Source: Chitinivibrionales bacterium
GTDB lineage: Bacteria > Fibrobacterota > Chitinivibrionia > Chitinivibrionales > WJKA01
Assembly (NCBI GenBank): GCA_014728295.1
Contig: WJLW01000005.1
Span: 1 to 64,000 of the forward strand
Reading direction: 5' to 3'
DNA: 64,000 nucleotides
Of the stretch, positions 47,494-56,448 are shown piece after piece. Made by a program: the position numbers and the translations under genes. Position 1 is the first letter of the stretch; the number at the start of each line of letters is the position of its first letter. The notes beneath the pieces were generated by a model that saw only the letters and a list, made by a program, of their open reading frames with translations, had not been told where the DNA came from and made no database searches.

Positions 47494-48042
47494 CTATATA
47501 GACGACACCGGAATCGGTAGATGATCCTGCGGTGTTGATTGATTGCGTGATTTTCTGCTTAATTTATGCACAAGTATGCGTTGGAGCACGGGACGATTAT
47601 AGCGCTGCACAATAATGCACGGAGCATTGGCTGCAACGGCATACGCAACATTGATCCACCCGGCCCAGGCTGGATTCCACAGGAAAAACACTGGCGCAAC
47701 CCAAAGCACAAGCCAATGCGCCAGCTCACCTTTGCAGGTCTCACGGATGAATTGCCTGAGGTACTCAAGCTGCGTCGCTTGAAGCTTTTTTTTGGCAAAC
47801 CCCCCAAAAAACCAGGCCGCACCGTCCGGCAACAGGCCCTTCCAACTCGAGACCCTGAAGAGCGTGTCGTATATTCGTCCCTCATGCTCGATGAAGCTGC
47901 TGCGAAAGAGCAGCCATTCGGGTTTGACAAAACGAAACGGTATCTTAGCGGCCACATAGGCAATCCCCAGGTGAATCACCAGCCAGGCCAGGGTGTTGAT
48001 TATAACGAGTGCCGGTGTGCTTACGTGCCAGATCTGCATCAT
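47494..48042 (-). CDS. crtO: CrtO-like glycosyl-4,4'-diaponeurosporenoate acyltransferase
   Basis: MMQIWHVSTPALVIINTLAWLVIHLGIAYVAAKIPF...ERGRIYDTLFRVSSWKGLLPDGAAWF-type sequence; 4-bp overlap with the glycosyltransferase stop; longer track ORF start rejected. Confidence 0.75.
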   Translation of the reverse strand: MMQIWHVSTPALVIINTLAWLVIHLGIAYVAAKIPFRFVKPEWLLFRSSFIEHEGRIYDTLFRVSSWKGLLPDGAAWFFGGFAKKKLQATQLEYLRQFIRETCKGELAHWLVLWVAPVFFLWNPAWAGWINVAYAVAANAPCIIVQRYNRPVLQRILVHKLSRKSRNQSTPQDHLPIPVSSI

Positions 48043-49160
48043 GCCCCCGCTTTGTTGCCCTGGTCTGAGAGTGCGATTTCTCTGCCTTTCCACATGGCAT
48101 GCCGCCTGCCCTTTTTCATGATCAGCGATCTGAAGAACACGATCATGAAGAAGACGACATGGATTGGATACGTTAGCGCACCTATCACCGGAAATGATCC
48201 GATTCCGGCCAGAACCGATCTGATCTGCAGCACATACAATACATAACATGCCGCTGCTGCGGCCGCTGGGAGTATGCTTGCGGCAAAGGGAGACACAATC
48301 AGGTTCCATGCGCTGAGCAATACTCCCGTGAGCCACACATTGATAAGCGCAAACGTGCGTCCGTCTGTGGCTTGCGCACCGGCGGCGAATCCTTTTGTCC
48401 ATCCAGCAACCAGCTCGTGCACCCCATTCGGATACATACGGTAATTGACGGTTCCCCGTCCCGGGAACAGCTTCAGCTTTTTGCCGGTTTGGCGGTAGCG
48501 CTTGCCGAGAAATACGTTTTCGAGCACCTGTTGTCTGACGGATGCGTGTCCGCCGATGCTGTTATATTCTTTACGGTCAATCAGCAGCAACGGCCCGAAT
48601 CCGCCCGGCGATGCGGGGTCTGGTGAAAATGCGCCCACCCCGGCCGCGGTGACGATATTGAACAGTGATGAAAGTGATTCGTAAGGCTGCTTCACCACGT
48701 GATAGGGAAGTATCGAAAGCGCGCAGTCATGAATCCGGTATGCTTCGAGTGTGCGCTCGAGTGCGTGCTTGTCAAACCAGACATCGGCATCGACAAACAT
48801 GAGCGTATCGTACCGGGCGCTCTGTGCTCCCCGCATGCAGGCCCATGTTTTGCCGGTCCAGCCCTCGGGTTTGTCGTTGAGTGATAGTACCCGGGCTTTC
48901 ATGGATGCGGCGATTTGTGCGGTAGCATCACTCGAACCGTCGTCAACGACAATAATTTCTCCGGGTAAATGAGACTGAATGTTCAGCGATGTGAGCAGCT
49001 TGCCGATGTTGTTGCCTTCATTGCGCGCCGGGATGATAATTGATACCGGCAGCTTCGATGAAGCCGATTTTGCTTCGGGCAACAGCTCCATCCTGCGAAA
49101 GAGCACGACCCCCGTCAGCAGGGCAATCCACGAGATAATGGCGGGAATGAGCAGTAACAT
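48039..49160 (-). CDS. crtQ: CrtQ-like glycosyltransferase (family 2)
   Basis: KLPVSIIIPARNEGNNIGKLLTSLNIQSHLPGEIIVVDDGSSDATAQIAAS; carotenoid cluster context; C-terminal TM segments. Confidence 0.82.
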   Translation of the reverse strand: MLLLIPAIISWIALLTGVVLFRRMELLPEAKSASSKLPVSIIIPARNEGNNIGKLLTSLNIQSHLPGEIIVVDDGSSDATAQIAASMKARVLSLNDKPEGWTGKTWACMRGAQSARYDTLMFVDADVWFDKHALERTLEAYRIHDCALSILPYHVVKQPYESLSSLFNIVTAAGVGAFSPDPASPGGFGPLLLIDRKEYNSIGGHASVRQQVLENVFLGKRYRQTGKKLKLFPGRGTVNYRMYPNGVHELVAGWTKGFAAGAQATDGRTFALINVWLTGVLLSAWNLIVSPFAASILPAAAAAACYVLYVLQIRSVLAGIGSFPVIGALTYPIHVVFFMIVFFRSLIMKKGRRHAMWKGREIALSDQGNKAGA

Positions 49161-49169
49161 AACCGACCT

Positions 49170-50681
49170 CTAAGTTTTCAACGCAAAATCATGTGCAATC
49201 ATCTTTGCGGCCTGCATACCGGACAGCACTACCATCGGCATTCCGGCGCCCGGATTGACCGAACCGCCGACAAAGTACAGGTTTTTGAACTGTCTGCTTT
49301 TCTTGGGTGCACGAAATGCGAAATTCTTTCTCTTGTCGGTCACGACGCCGTAAATCGAGCCCTTATTCGAGTGATACATGCGCTCGATATCATGTGGCGT
49401 CAGTAAATCACGGACAACGATATGCTTGCGCAAATCATTCAGCCCCATCCGTTCGAGCTTGTCAATGACCTGCTCGGCAAGCTGTTCGTAATCGCCACGG
49501 GTGTGCGGCTTGTCTTCCCGAATGTGCGGAATATGCGGCAGGATCTTCAGATTGTCGCATCCCTCAGGCGCCTGGCTCTTATCGGTACGCACCGGCGCAA
49601 CCAGATAAATCGTGGGATCGGCCGGCAATTCGTATTTGTTAAAAACAAGATCGAAATGATGCTTCTGGTTTGTCGAGTAAAAAAAATTATGGTGTGCGAG
49701 TTGTTCGTACACTTTGTCGGTTCCCAGGTGCAAGACGATGCCCGAACAGGACGGTTCGAATTTGTGAAGCGATTTCAATTGCGCATTGGTATAGCCCAAC
49801 AGCTTTTTGCAGGCCGGAATCACTTCCATATTCGATATAACGACGTCTGCTTCCACTTTTTCGTTTCCCGCAAGCACCAGCCCGGTAACGCGGTTATGTC
49901 CGTTCCTGCCGACCGACAAAACTTCCCGGTTGAGATTGACTTCTACGCCCAGCTCAACCAGCAGCCGGTGCAGGCCGCGCGCCATATTGTACATGCCGCC
50001 CTCAACATACCAGAGGCCGTAGCCGAACTGGACCCACGGCATCAGGTTCATGAACCCCGGTGCATTGCTTGCCGATGAGCCGACATATTTGATGAAAAAG
50101 TTGAAAATATCCTGCAGATGCGACTCTTTGAAGTGCTTTTCGACCGATGCCGTCATCGTTTTCATTGAATCCATGCGCAACCATAAGTCCAGCGGCGAAT
50201 GCGTGAGCATCATCTCTGTGATGGAATCAACGCTGTCGTACAGGTAATGCTTGTGAACCAGCTCGTACTGCTTTTTCGAGTAGGCAAGAAACCTTTCGAA
50301 TTCATCTCCCGCCCCGGGATAGCGGGTGTCGAGATCTTTCCTCGTTTTGCCGATGTCGGCATGCAAATCGATGATCGTGCCGTCTTCGAATATGTTTCTC
50401 CATTGTAAATCCAGCGGCAGGATGTTTACGTAAGATTCGAGCTTTTTTCCGGCCAGTGCGAAGAGCTCCCGGAAGACCTGTGGCAGCGTCAGGATCGACG
50501 GCCCCAGGTCAAAGGTGAACCCATCTTTACGCATGACATTGAGCTTGCCGCCGATTTTGTCATTTTTTTCGTACAGCGCAACCCTGTAGCCGCGTGAGGC
50601 ACAGGCTATCGCCGCGGCAATGCCGCCCAGCCCGGCGCCGATAATTGCCACGCCGGTTCCCGTGCCGGTGGCGCTACTCAT
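49170..50681 (-). CDS. crtN: CrtN-like diapophytoene/phytoene desaturase
   Basis: VAIIGAGLGGIAAAIACASRGYRVALYEKNDKIGGKLNVMRKDGFTFDLGPSILTLPQVFRELF; C-terminal YFVGGSVNPGAGMPMVVLSGMQAA. Confidence 0.9.
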   Translation of the reverse strand: MSSATGTGTGVAIIGAGLGGIAAAIACASRGYRVALYEKNDKIGGKLNVMRKDGFTFDLGPSILTLPQVFRELFALAGKKLESYVNILPLDLQWRNIFEDGTIIDLHADIGKTRKDLDTRYPGAGDEFERFLAYSKKQYELVHKHYLYDSVDSITEMMLTHSPLDLWLRMDSMKTMTASVEKHFKESHLQDIFNFFIKYVGSSASNAPGFMNLMPWVQFGYGLWYVEGGMYNMARGLHRLLVELGVEVNLNREVLSVGRNGHNRVTGLVLAGNEKVEADVVISNMEVIPACKKLLGYTNAQLKSLHKFEPSCSGIVLHLGTDKVYEQLAHHNFFYSTNQKHHFDLVFNKYELPADPTIYLVAPVRTDKSQAPEGCDNLKILPHIPHIREDKPHTRGDYEQLAEQVIDKLERMGLNDLRKHIVVRDLLTPHDIERMYHSNKGSIYGVVTDKRKNFAFRAPKKSRQFKNLYFVGGSVNPGAGMPMVVLSGMQAAKMIAHDFALKT

Positions 50682-51468
50682 AGTGGTTCTCCAGTCTTTT
50701 GAATCCGTCGCGTGCGACTTTGTCTTTAACATTGATTTCCAGGGCTTTCGTGTAGAAACTGTCTGCTGCCGAGAGCTTATTCTGTTTTTCGTATGCACGT
50801 CCCAGAAACGCCAGGCAAGTGCTGTGGCCCCAGGTCGGTTCGCCGGGAGCTTTGGGCGAAGGTGATTCTATTGCGTAAAAACCGGATGCTTTTTCCAGGT
50901 ATCCAATCGCTTTTGCCACACCCCCGCCCAGTATCGCCGGCGTAAAGAGATAGCTCATGCCGATCAAATAGTAGGTTCTCGGGTTGGTGGAATCCTGCGC
51001 AATGGCGGTTGCGAACTCGTCGAATACGCGCGGTCCGAGGCTGACAGCCATAAGTGGATTCATAAAAATCCGAAGGCCGTAAAGCGTACCCAGCAGGGCA
51101 TGCGATTCAGAATCATCCGGTGAAATGGCGAGTGATTTCCTCAAAGAAGCTATGCCGCTCTCGATGTGGCTGAGTGCCTGCTTGGCGCCGGGTCCCTGCT
51201 TTTCCCCAAACATTATCCCGGTAACGCAATGAAAATCCGCTACCGCTTTCCAGTAGTGAGGAAGGTGCGCTTCGGGGTATTTCTTCGCAATTTCACCGAA
51301 ATACGCGGCTGTTGATTCGAATTGTCCGGCATTCCAGGCGTCGTATGCCGAATTGAATTGCTCAATTCCCCGGGCTAACTCCCGCTCGTAGTCGGCCGAA
51401 CTGCTGTGCGCAAGCACCAGTACTGTCAGCACGACGGTAGGCATTTTAAGTTCGATTGCTTCGATCAT
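50674..51468 (-). CDS. TPR-like secreted protein, first gene of the carotenoid operon
   Basis: ACTGGAGGAAGCC SD then ATG ATC GAA GCG at 51468; signal-like MPTVVLTVLVLAHSSSA; TPR LAFLGRAYEKQNKLSAADSFYTKALEIN. Confidence 0.75.
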   Translation of the reverse strand: MIEAIELKMPTVVLTVLVLAHSSSADYERELARGIEQFNSAYDAWNAGQFESTAAYFGEIAKKYPEAHLPHYWKAVADFHCVTGIMFGEKQGPGAKQALSHIESGIASLRKSLAISPDDSESHALLGTLYGLRIFMNPLMAVSLGPRVFDEFATAIAQDSTNPRTYYLIGMSYLFTPAILGGGVAKAIGYLEKASGFYAIESPSPKAPGEPTWGHSTCLAFLGRAYEKQNKLSAADSFYTKALEINVKDKVARDGFKRLENHYE

Positions 51469-51483
51469 GGCTTCCTCCAGTTT

Positions 51484-51540
51484 TTGCATTGTCATAACAA
51501 TGCAACCGGCATGCCCGTTTAGGCATGTTCCCTACATGCC
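51484..51540. promoter_or_regulatory. Operator-like palindromes upstream of the carotenoid operon
   Basis: TTGCATTGT-cata-ACAATGCAA (51484-51505), GGCATGCC (51508-51515), GGCATGT-tccct-ACATGCC (51522-51540). Confidence 0.5.
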
Positions 51541-51684
51541 CAAAATCGTCATTTCTGGTCGAGCGAACCGAATGGTATTCTCAAAATGGGAAGGTTGATT
51601 AGCAGAATAACAACGCGGGGAGAAAGCAGTGGAGGCCGGCTCACCTTGACACTGAACCGGCCGGATAATCAGGCGGGTATGCGG

Positions 51685-52638
51685 CTAATGATCGAGCAGA
51701 TCTTTCTCCTGCAACCAGCGTTCAGCCTCAATTGCCGCCATGCAACCGGTGCCTGCCGCACTAACGGCCTGGCGATACTTGCTGTCCTGGACATCACCGC
51801 AGGCATAAACGCCCTCTTTGCTCGATTGTGTCGAGTCCGCCTTGGTTGTCAGGTAGCCGGCTTCGTCGGCTTCCAGTTGATTTTTAAGAAAGGCCGTGTT
51901 CGGGATATGTCCAATCGCCTCGAAGCAACCGGCCACGGCAAGTTTTGAAATTTCTCCGGTCTGCGTATCTTTCAGCTTCAGACCCGAAAGCACTTCTGCG
52001 CCCACGAACTCCGCGACGGTTTTGTTCCAGAGGATTTCGATTTTGGGATGCTCCACGGCACGCTTCTGCATAATTTTGCTGGCGCGCAAAGTACCCCGGC
52101 GATGGACCAGGTACACTTTCGAGCCGAATTGCGTCAGATGCGTCGCTTCTTCCACGGCACTGTCGCCCCCGCCGATGACGGCAAGCTCTTTGTTGCGAAA
52201 GATTGGCAACCCGCCGTCGCATACCGCACACGCAGATATGCCCTTGTTCCAGAATGCTGCCTCACTGTCGATGGGCAGCCGCCTGGCCGTCGCACCGGTA
52301 GCGATAATAAGCGCTTTGCTCTCGTAGGTTTCGTTGTTGGATGAGATGACTTTGTAGGGGTGGCCGGCCAAATCGACCGCAGTGACGTCCTCCATCTTGA
52401 GCCTGGTTCCGTGATTCTCGGCCTGCTTGCGCATTCGGGCCATAAGCTCCTGGCCGTCAACGCCGTCGGGAAATCCCGGAAAGTTTTCAACTGCACTGGT
52501 GGTCATCAATTGTCCGCCCGGCATGCCGCCTGCCTGAAACCCCTCGATAAGCAGCGGATTCAAATTTGCGCGTGCCGCATAGATCGCAGCAGTCATCCCG
52601 GCCGGTCCGGAGCCGATTATGATTACATTTTCAGGCAT
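51685..52638 (-). CDS. trxB: Thioredoxin-disulfide reductase
   Basis: VIIGSGPAGMTAAIYAARANLNPLLIEG; GISACAVCDGGLPIFRNKELAVIGGGDSAVEEA; GVYACGDVQDSKYRQAVSAAGTGCMAA. Confidence 0.97.
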   Translation of the reverse strand: MPENVIIIGSGPAGMTAAIYAARANLNPLLIEGFQAGGMPGGQLMTTSAVENFPGFPDGVDGQELMARMRKQAENHGTRLKMEDVTAVDLAGHPYKVISSNNETYESKALIIATGATARRLPIDSEAAFWNKGISACAVCDGGLPIFRNKELAVIGGGDSAVEEATHLTQFGSKVYLVHRRGTLRASKIMQKRAVEHPKIEILWNKTVAEFVGAEVLSGLKLKDTQTGEISKLAVAGCFEAIGHIPNTAFLKNQLEADEAGYLTTKADSTQSSKEGVYACGDVQDSKYRQAVSAAGTGCMAAIEAERWLQEKDLLDH

Positions 52639-52715
52639 TGCACTGTCCTTGTTGAAGATCCTCGCATCATTCGGATGATGTAATATACAATACTCTGAAA
52701 GTGGGCCGTAAAAAG

Positions 52716-52771
52716 AAAGGGAAGCTCCCCATCCTGTTGCCGTGTCGTGTTCCGGATGGAGAGCTTCCCTT
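52716..52771 (-). terminator. Putative rho-independent terminator after dnaK
   Basis: On minus strand AAGGGAAGCTCTCCATCC ... GGATGGGGAGCTTCCCTTTCTTTTT: long stem plus T-rich tract just after the dnaK stop. Confidence 0.75.
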
Positions 52772-52776
52772 ACGTG

Positions 52777-54723
52777 TTAGTCAACTATTTCGTATTCGGC
52801 ATCTACCGGCGCGTCTTTGTGGCCGCCGGAGGATGCCTGTTGTTGCTGCTGCGCCCGCCCGGCCTCGCCGGTTGCAGCACCGCCCGTGTCCTGCTGCGCT
52901 TGCTGCGACTGAGCCGCCGATGCATTCCGATACATGGCCTGCTCCATAGCGTGCGAAGCCTGCATCAGGGCCTCCATCGCCGATTTTATCGACTGTGGAT
53001 TGCCTTGCTTAACGCGGTCCTTCAGGTTGTTCAGGGCCGACTCGATTGCAAAACGATCCTGCGCCGAAACCTTGTCACCCTCTTCGTCAAGTGTTTTTTC
53101 GGTTTGAGCAATCAGTGAATCGGCCTGGTTTTTAACCTCGATGCTCTCTTTGGTCTGCCGGTCTTTTTCGGCATTGGCTTCCGCGTCCCTGACCATGCGG
53201 TTGATCTCGTCCTCGGAGATGCCGCTGGACGACTCGATGCGGATTTCCTGTCGTTTGCCGGTACCCAGATCTTTGGCGCCGACGTTGAGGATGCCGTTGG
53301 CGTCGATATCGAAAGTGACCTCGATTTGCGGCACACCGCGCATAGCTGCCGGGATGCCGACCAGATCGAACTTGCCCAGAAGGCGGTTGTGCGAGGCCAT
53401 CTCGCGTTCGCCCTGGTAAACCATGATCGTTACGCCGGTCTGATTGTCGGCCGCGGTCGAGAAAATCTGGCTCTTTTTGGCCGGGATCGTGGTATTGCGT
53501 TCGATCAGTTTGGTCATCACGCCGCCCAGCGTTTCGAGACCCAGCGACAGCGGCGTGACGTCGAGCAGAAGCATGTCTTTGACGGATTCATCACCGCCAA
53601 GCACTGCACCCTGTATGGCCGCTCCCAGCGCAACGACCTCGTCGGGATTGACTCCCTTGCCGGGTGTCTTACCGAAGAACTCTTCAACCCGCCCGGCTAC
53701 AGCGGGGATGCGCGTCGAGCCGCCCACCAGAATGACCTCGTTGATGTCGTTTTTGGAAAGCCCCGCATCTTCCAGGGCCTTTTCGCAGGGGCCGATGGTG
53801 CGTTCGACCAGATCGCCCACCAGCGATTCGAATTTAGCCCGGGTGAGTGATATGTCAAGGTGCTTGGGCCCCTGGGCATCGGCGGTGATAAACGGCAGGT
53901 TGATCGTGGTTTGCATGGCCGACGAGAGTTCGCACTTGGCTTTCTCGGCAGCCTCTTTGATGCGCTGCAAGGCCATGCGATCGTTGCGCAGATCGATACC
54001 GTGCTGCTTTTTGAACTCATCGGCAATGTAGTCGATCACCTTCTGGTCAAAATCATCGCCGCCCAGATGCGTGTCACCGTTGGTTGACTTGACTTCAAAC
54101 ACGCCGTCCCCGATTTCCAGAATCGAGATATCAAACGTTCCGCCGCCCAGATCGAAAACGGCGATTTTTTCAGTCGATTTTTTGTCAAGACCATAAGCCA
54201 GTGATGCGGCGGTCGGCTCGTTGATGATGCGCTTGACGTCCAGTCCGGCGATCTTGCCCGCGTCTTTGGTTGCCTGGCGCTGTGCATCGTTGAAGTAGGC
54301 CGGTACGGTGATCACCGCTTCGGTTACGGGATGTCCCAGGTAATCTTCCGCGGCTTTCTTCAGGTTCTGCAAAACCATGGCTGAAATCTCGGGAGGAGTA
54401 TATTCCTTGTTATTCACAGAAACTTTGACCGGATCATTCGGTCCGCCACTCACCGCATACGGCACCAGCTTCTCTTCGTTTGCTACCTCTGAGCCGCGAC
54501 GGCCCATGAAGCGCTTGATCGAAAAGACGGTGTTGTCCGGATTGGTAACGGCCTGGCGTTTTGCGATTGCCCCAACCAGTTTCTCGCCATCCCTGGAGAA
54601 TCCAACCACAGAAGGTGTTGTCCTGTTCCCCTCTGCATTAGAGATGACAACCGGCTTGCCACCTTCCATAACGGCTACGCACGAGTTCGTTGTTCCTAAA
54701 TCAATTCCGATAATTTTGCTCAT
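52777..54723 (-). CDS. dnaK: Chaperone protein DnaK (Hsp70)
   Basis: [81 protein letters not shown]-terminal [15 protein letters not shown]. Confidence 0.99.
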   Translation of the reverse strand: MSKIIGIDLGTTNSCVAVMEGGKPVVISNAEGNRTTPSVVGFSRDGEKLVGAIAKRQAVTNPDNTVFSIKRFMGRRGSEVANEEKLVPYAVSGGPNDPVKVSVNNKEYTPPEISAMVLQNLKKAAEDYLGHPVTEAVITVPAYFNDAQRQATKDAGKIAGLDVKRIINEPTAASLAYGLDKKSTEKIAVFDLGGGTFDISILEIGDGVFEVKSTNGDTHLGGDDFDQKVIDYIADEFKKQHGIDLRNDRMALQRIKEAAEKAKCELSSAMQTTINLPFITADAQGPKHLDISLTRAKFESLVGDLVERTIGPCEKALEDAGLSKNDINEVILVGGSTRIPAVAGRVEEFFGKTPGKGVNPDEVVALGAAIQGAVLGGDESVKDMLLLDVTPLSLGLETLGGVMTKLIERNTTIPAKKSQIFSTAADNQTGVTIMVYQGEREMASHNRLLGKFDLVGIPAAMRGVPQIEVTFDIDANGILNVGAKDLGTGKRQEIRIESSSGISEDEINRMVRDAEANAEKDRQTKESIEVKNQADSLIAQTEKTLDEEGDKVSAQDRFAIESALNNLKDRVKQGNPQSIKSAMEALMQASHAMEQAMYRNASAAQSQQAQQDTGGAATGEAGRAQQQQQASSGGHKDAPVDAEYEIVD

Positions 54724-55033
54724 AATAACCTCCTTATGATATGTTTTTTTAATCCACCATTATTGCCGCAATGCGAATGCCAATGATGTAACCCTCTGTT
54801 ATTCAACTTGTTATTAATCTCCAGCCCGGAGAGGGCGATGATCAGGTTTCATATCGGAACCTGCCTGTTTAAATTTGCAACATCGTGAGAGCAGACACGA
54901 AGCCACATCACACCGCGGATTTTAGTGTCGATGTATTTTTATGCATGCACTAACGAATTTTCTAATCGAAATCTAATCTATTTCCTGTAGATTATTACTA
55001 TGTCGGTGAGCCGGCGCACAACGGAAGGTTTGC

Positions 55034-55948
55034 ATGTCCAATTTACCGAATTTTCTTATAGTGGGGGCGGCAAAAGCAGGGACGACGGCGGTAGCCCATC
55101 TGCTTTCGCAACACCCCAATATCTATATAAGCCCGCTTAAAGAACCAAAGTATATCTCCTCGAAGTTCATTCAGTTTCCGCTCAACGGCCCCGGCGATGA
55201 TTTTGTTGAAAATTTTACGATCAAAAAGCACAGCGATTATGAAAAGCTGTTCCGCCATGTCAAGAACCAGGAGGTTGTGGGCGAGGCCAGCGTGGAAAAT
55301 CTTTACTATTACGACCAGGCCATCCCGGAAATAAAAAAGCTGCTGGGGGACGTCAAAATTATTATCATTTTGCGTAATCCCGTCGACCGGGCGATATCGG
55401 CTTATAAAATGCTGGTGCGCGACGGCCGCGAGCACCTCAGCTTCGAACAGGCACTGCGCGCCGAGCCGCAGCGCATGAAAGAAAATTACGAATTCATCTG
55501 GTACTACCGCGATGTCGGCATGTATTACCGGCAGGTCAAAGCCTATCTCGAAAATTTCTCCCAGGTAAAGCTGTTGTGGTTTGATGACCTGGTGCGGGAT
55601 CACAAAGAATTCATGCGCACTATCTTCGAGTTTCTGGATGTGGAAACGCATCTCAAGCTGCAGCCGTTGTATGAGCTGAATAAATCCGGGCGCATACGCG
55701 GAAGCCTTTTTCGTTATATTTTTCGCCCTGACGGCTTTAAAGGCTCGGTTGTCAAGTTTCTCTCCCTGCGCGGAATTCCCGATTCGTATCTTACGTCGAT
55801 GGTCGAAGTAGTGCGAAGCCGGCTAATTCATCCGGGCATGATATTCAAGCGCAGAACCCGGCGTGAACTGCGGCAGGGGTACCGAGAGGATGTCAGCAAT
55901 TTGCAGCGATTGGTGGGGAGGGACCTGCGGGCGTGGGGTGCGGCGTGA
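55034..55948 (+). CDS. Sulfotransferase (heparan-sulfate-type)
   Basis: NFLIVGAAKAGTTAVAHLLSQHPNIYISPLKEPKYIS (PAPS loop); VKIIIILRNPVDRAISAYKMLVRDGREHLSFEQAL. Confidence 0.92.
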   Translation: MSNLPNFLIVGAAKAGTTAVAHLLSQHPNIYISPLKEPKYISSKFIQFPLNGPGDDFVENFTIKKHSDYEKLFRHVKNQEVVGEASVENLYYYDQAIPEIKKLLGDVKIIIILRNPVDRAISAYKMLVRDGREHLSFEQALRAEPQRMKENYEFIWYYRDVGMYYRQVKAYLENFSQVKLLWFDDLVRDHKEFMRTIFEFLDVETHLKLQPLYELNKSGRIRGSLFRYIFRPDGFKGSVVKFLSLRGIPDSYLTSMVEVVRSRLIHPGMIFKRRTRRELRQGYREDVSNLQRLVGRDLRAWGAA

Positions 55949-56070
55949 CGGCGCTAAGTGGACTATGTCCCGAGGATCGCAACGAAGGAATTCGTCAAGA
56001 AAACCAGCAATCTGTTCAAGTTAATCATGTGCAGACCCTAAATGCCCGGACTGAAATATAATGGGGTACT

Positions 56071-56448
56071 TCAACTGTTCTGTTCGGCCTGATCGATGGA
56101 CTGATGAATCCGGGCTGATTCTGGCAAGCTGAACGTTGCTGTGGTAAGCATTCGGCAGTTACTTTCGATACCTGACCCTGTCAGATACGCTATCGCAGCC
56201 CGAAAACCTGCATGGGGGGTTGGAATGGAATTTGAATGGTGATTCTTAAACATCTGTAGCGAATTCACTCTTATCCGGCCATTTTCTTGCGCGATTGCTG
56301 ACTTTAGAACGGCTTTAAGCGAAGATACTGATTGCTTTCTCTGCCTGGTGATTTCGTCTTCTGACAAATTCTGTACGTAAAAGATTGCTAAAGCGGCGTT
56401 TTTCATGCGAATGAGATCACGCGCGGGTATTTCGTCAACGGCAATCAC
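56071..56448 (-). CDS. Hypothetical protein (125 aa)
   Basis: GTG start overlapping by 4 bp (GTGA) the stop of the upstream beta-helix gene; no recognised family. Confidence 0.4.
   Translation of the reverse strand: MIAVDEIPARDLIRMKNAALAIFYVQNLSEDEITRQRKQSVSSLKAVLKSAIAQENGRIRVNSLQMFKNHHSNSIPTPHAGFRAAIAYLTGSGIESNCRMLTTATFSLPESARIHQSIDQAEQNS

Noticed and set aside
48043-48402. Upstream extension of the crtO-like ORF
   Set aside because: Overlaps the crtQ-like gene out of frame; the ATG at 48042 with 4-bp overlap is the natural start.
49422-50078. 218-aa plus-strand ORF inside crtN
   Set aside because: Antisense to a clear FAD-dependent desaturase.
53326-54031. Plus-strand ORFs inside dnaK
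   Set aside because: Antisense to DnaK; typical of high-GC-skewed codon positions.
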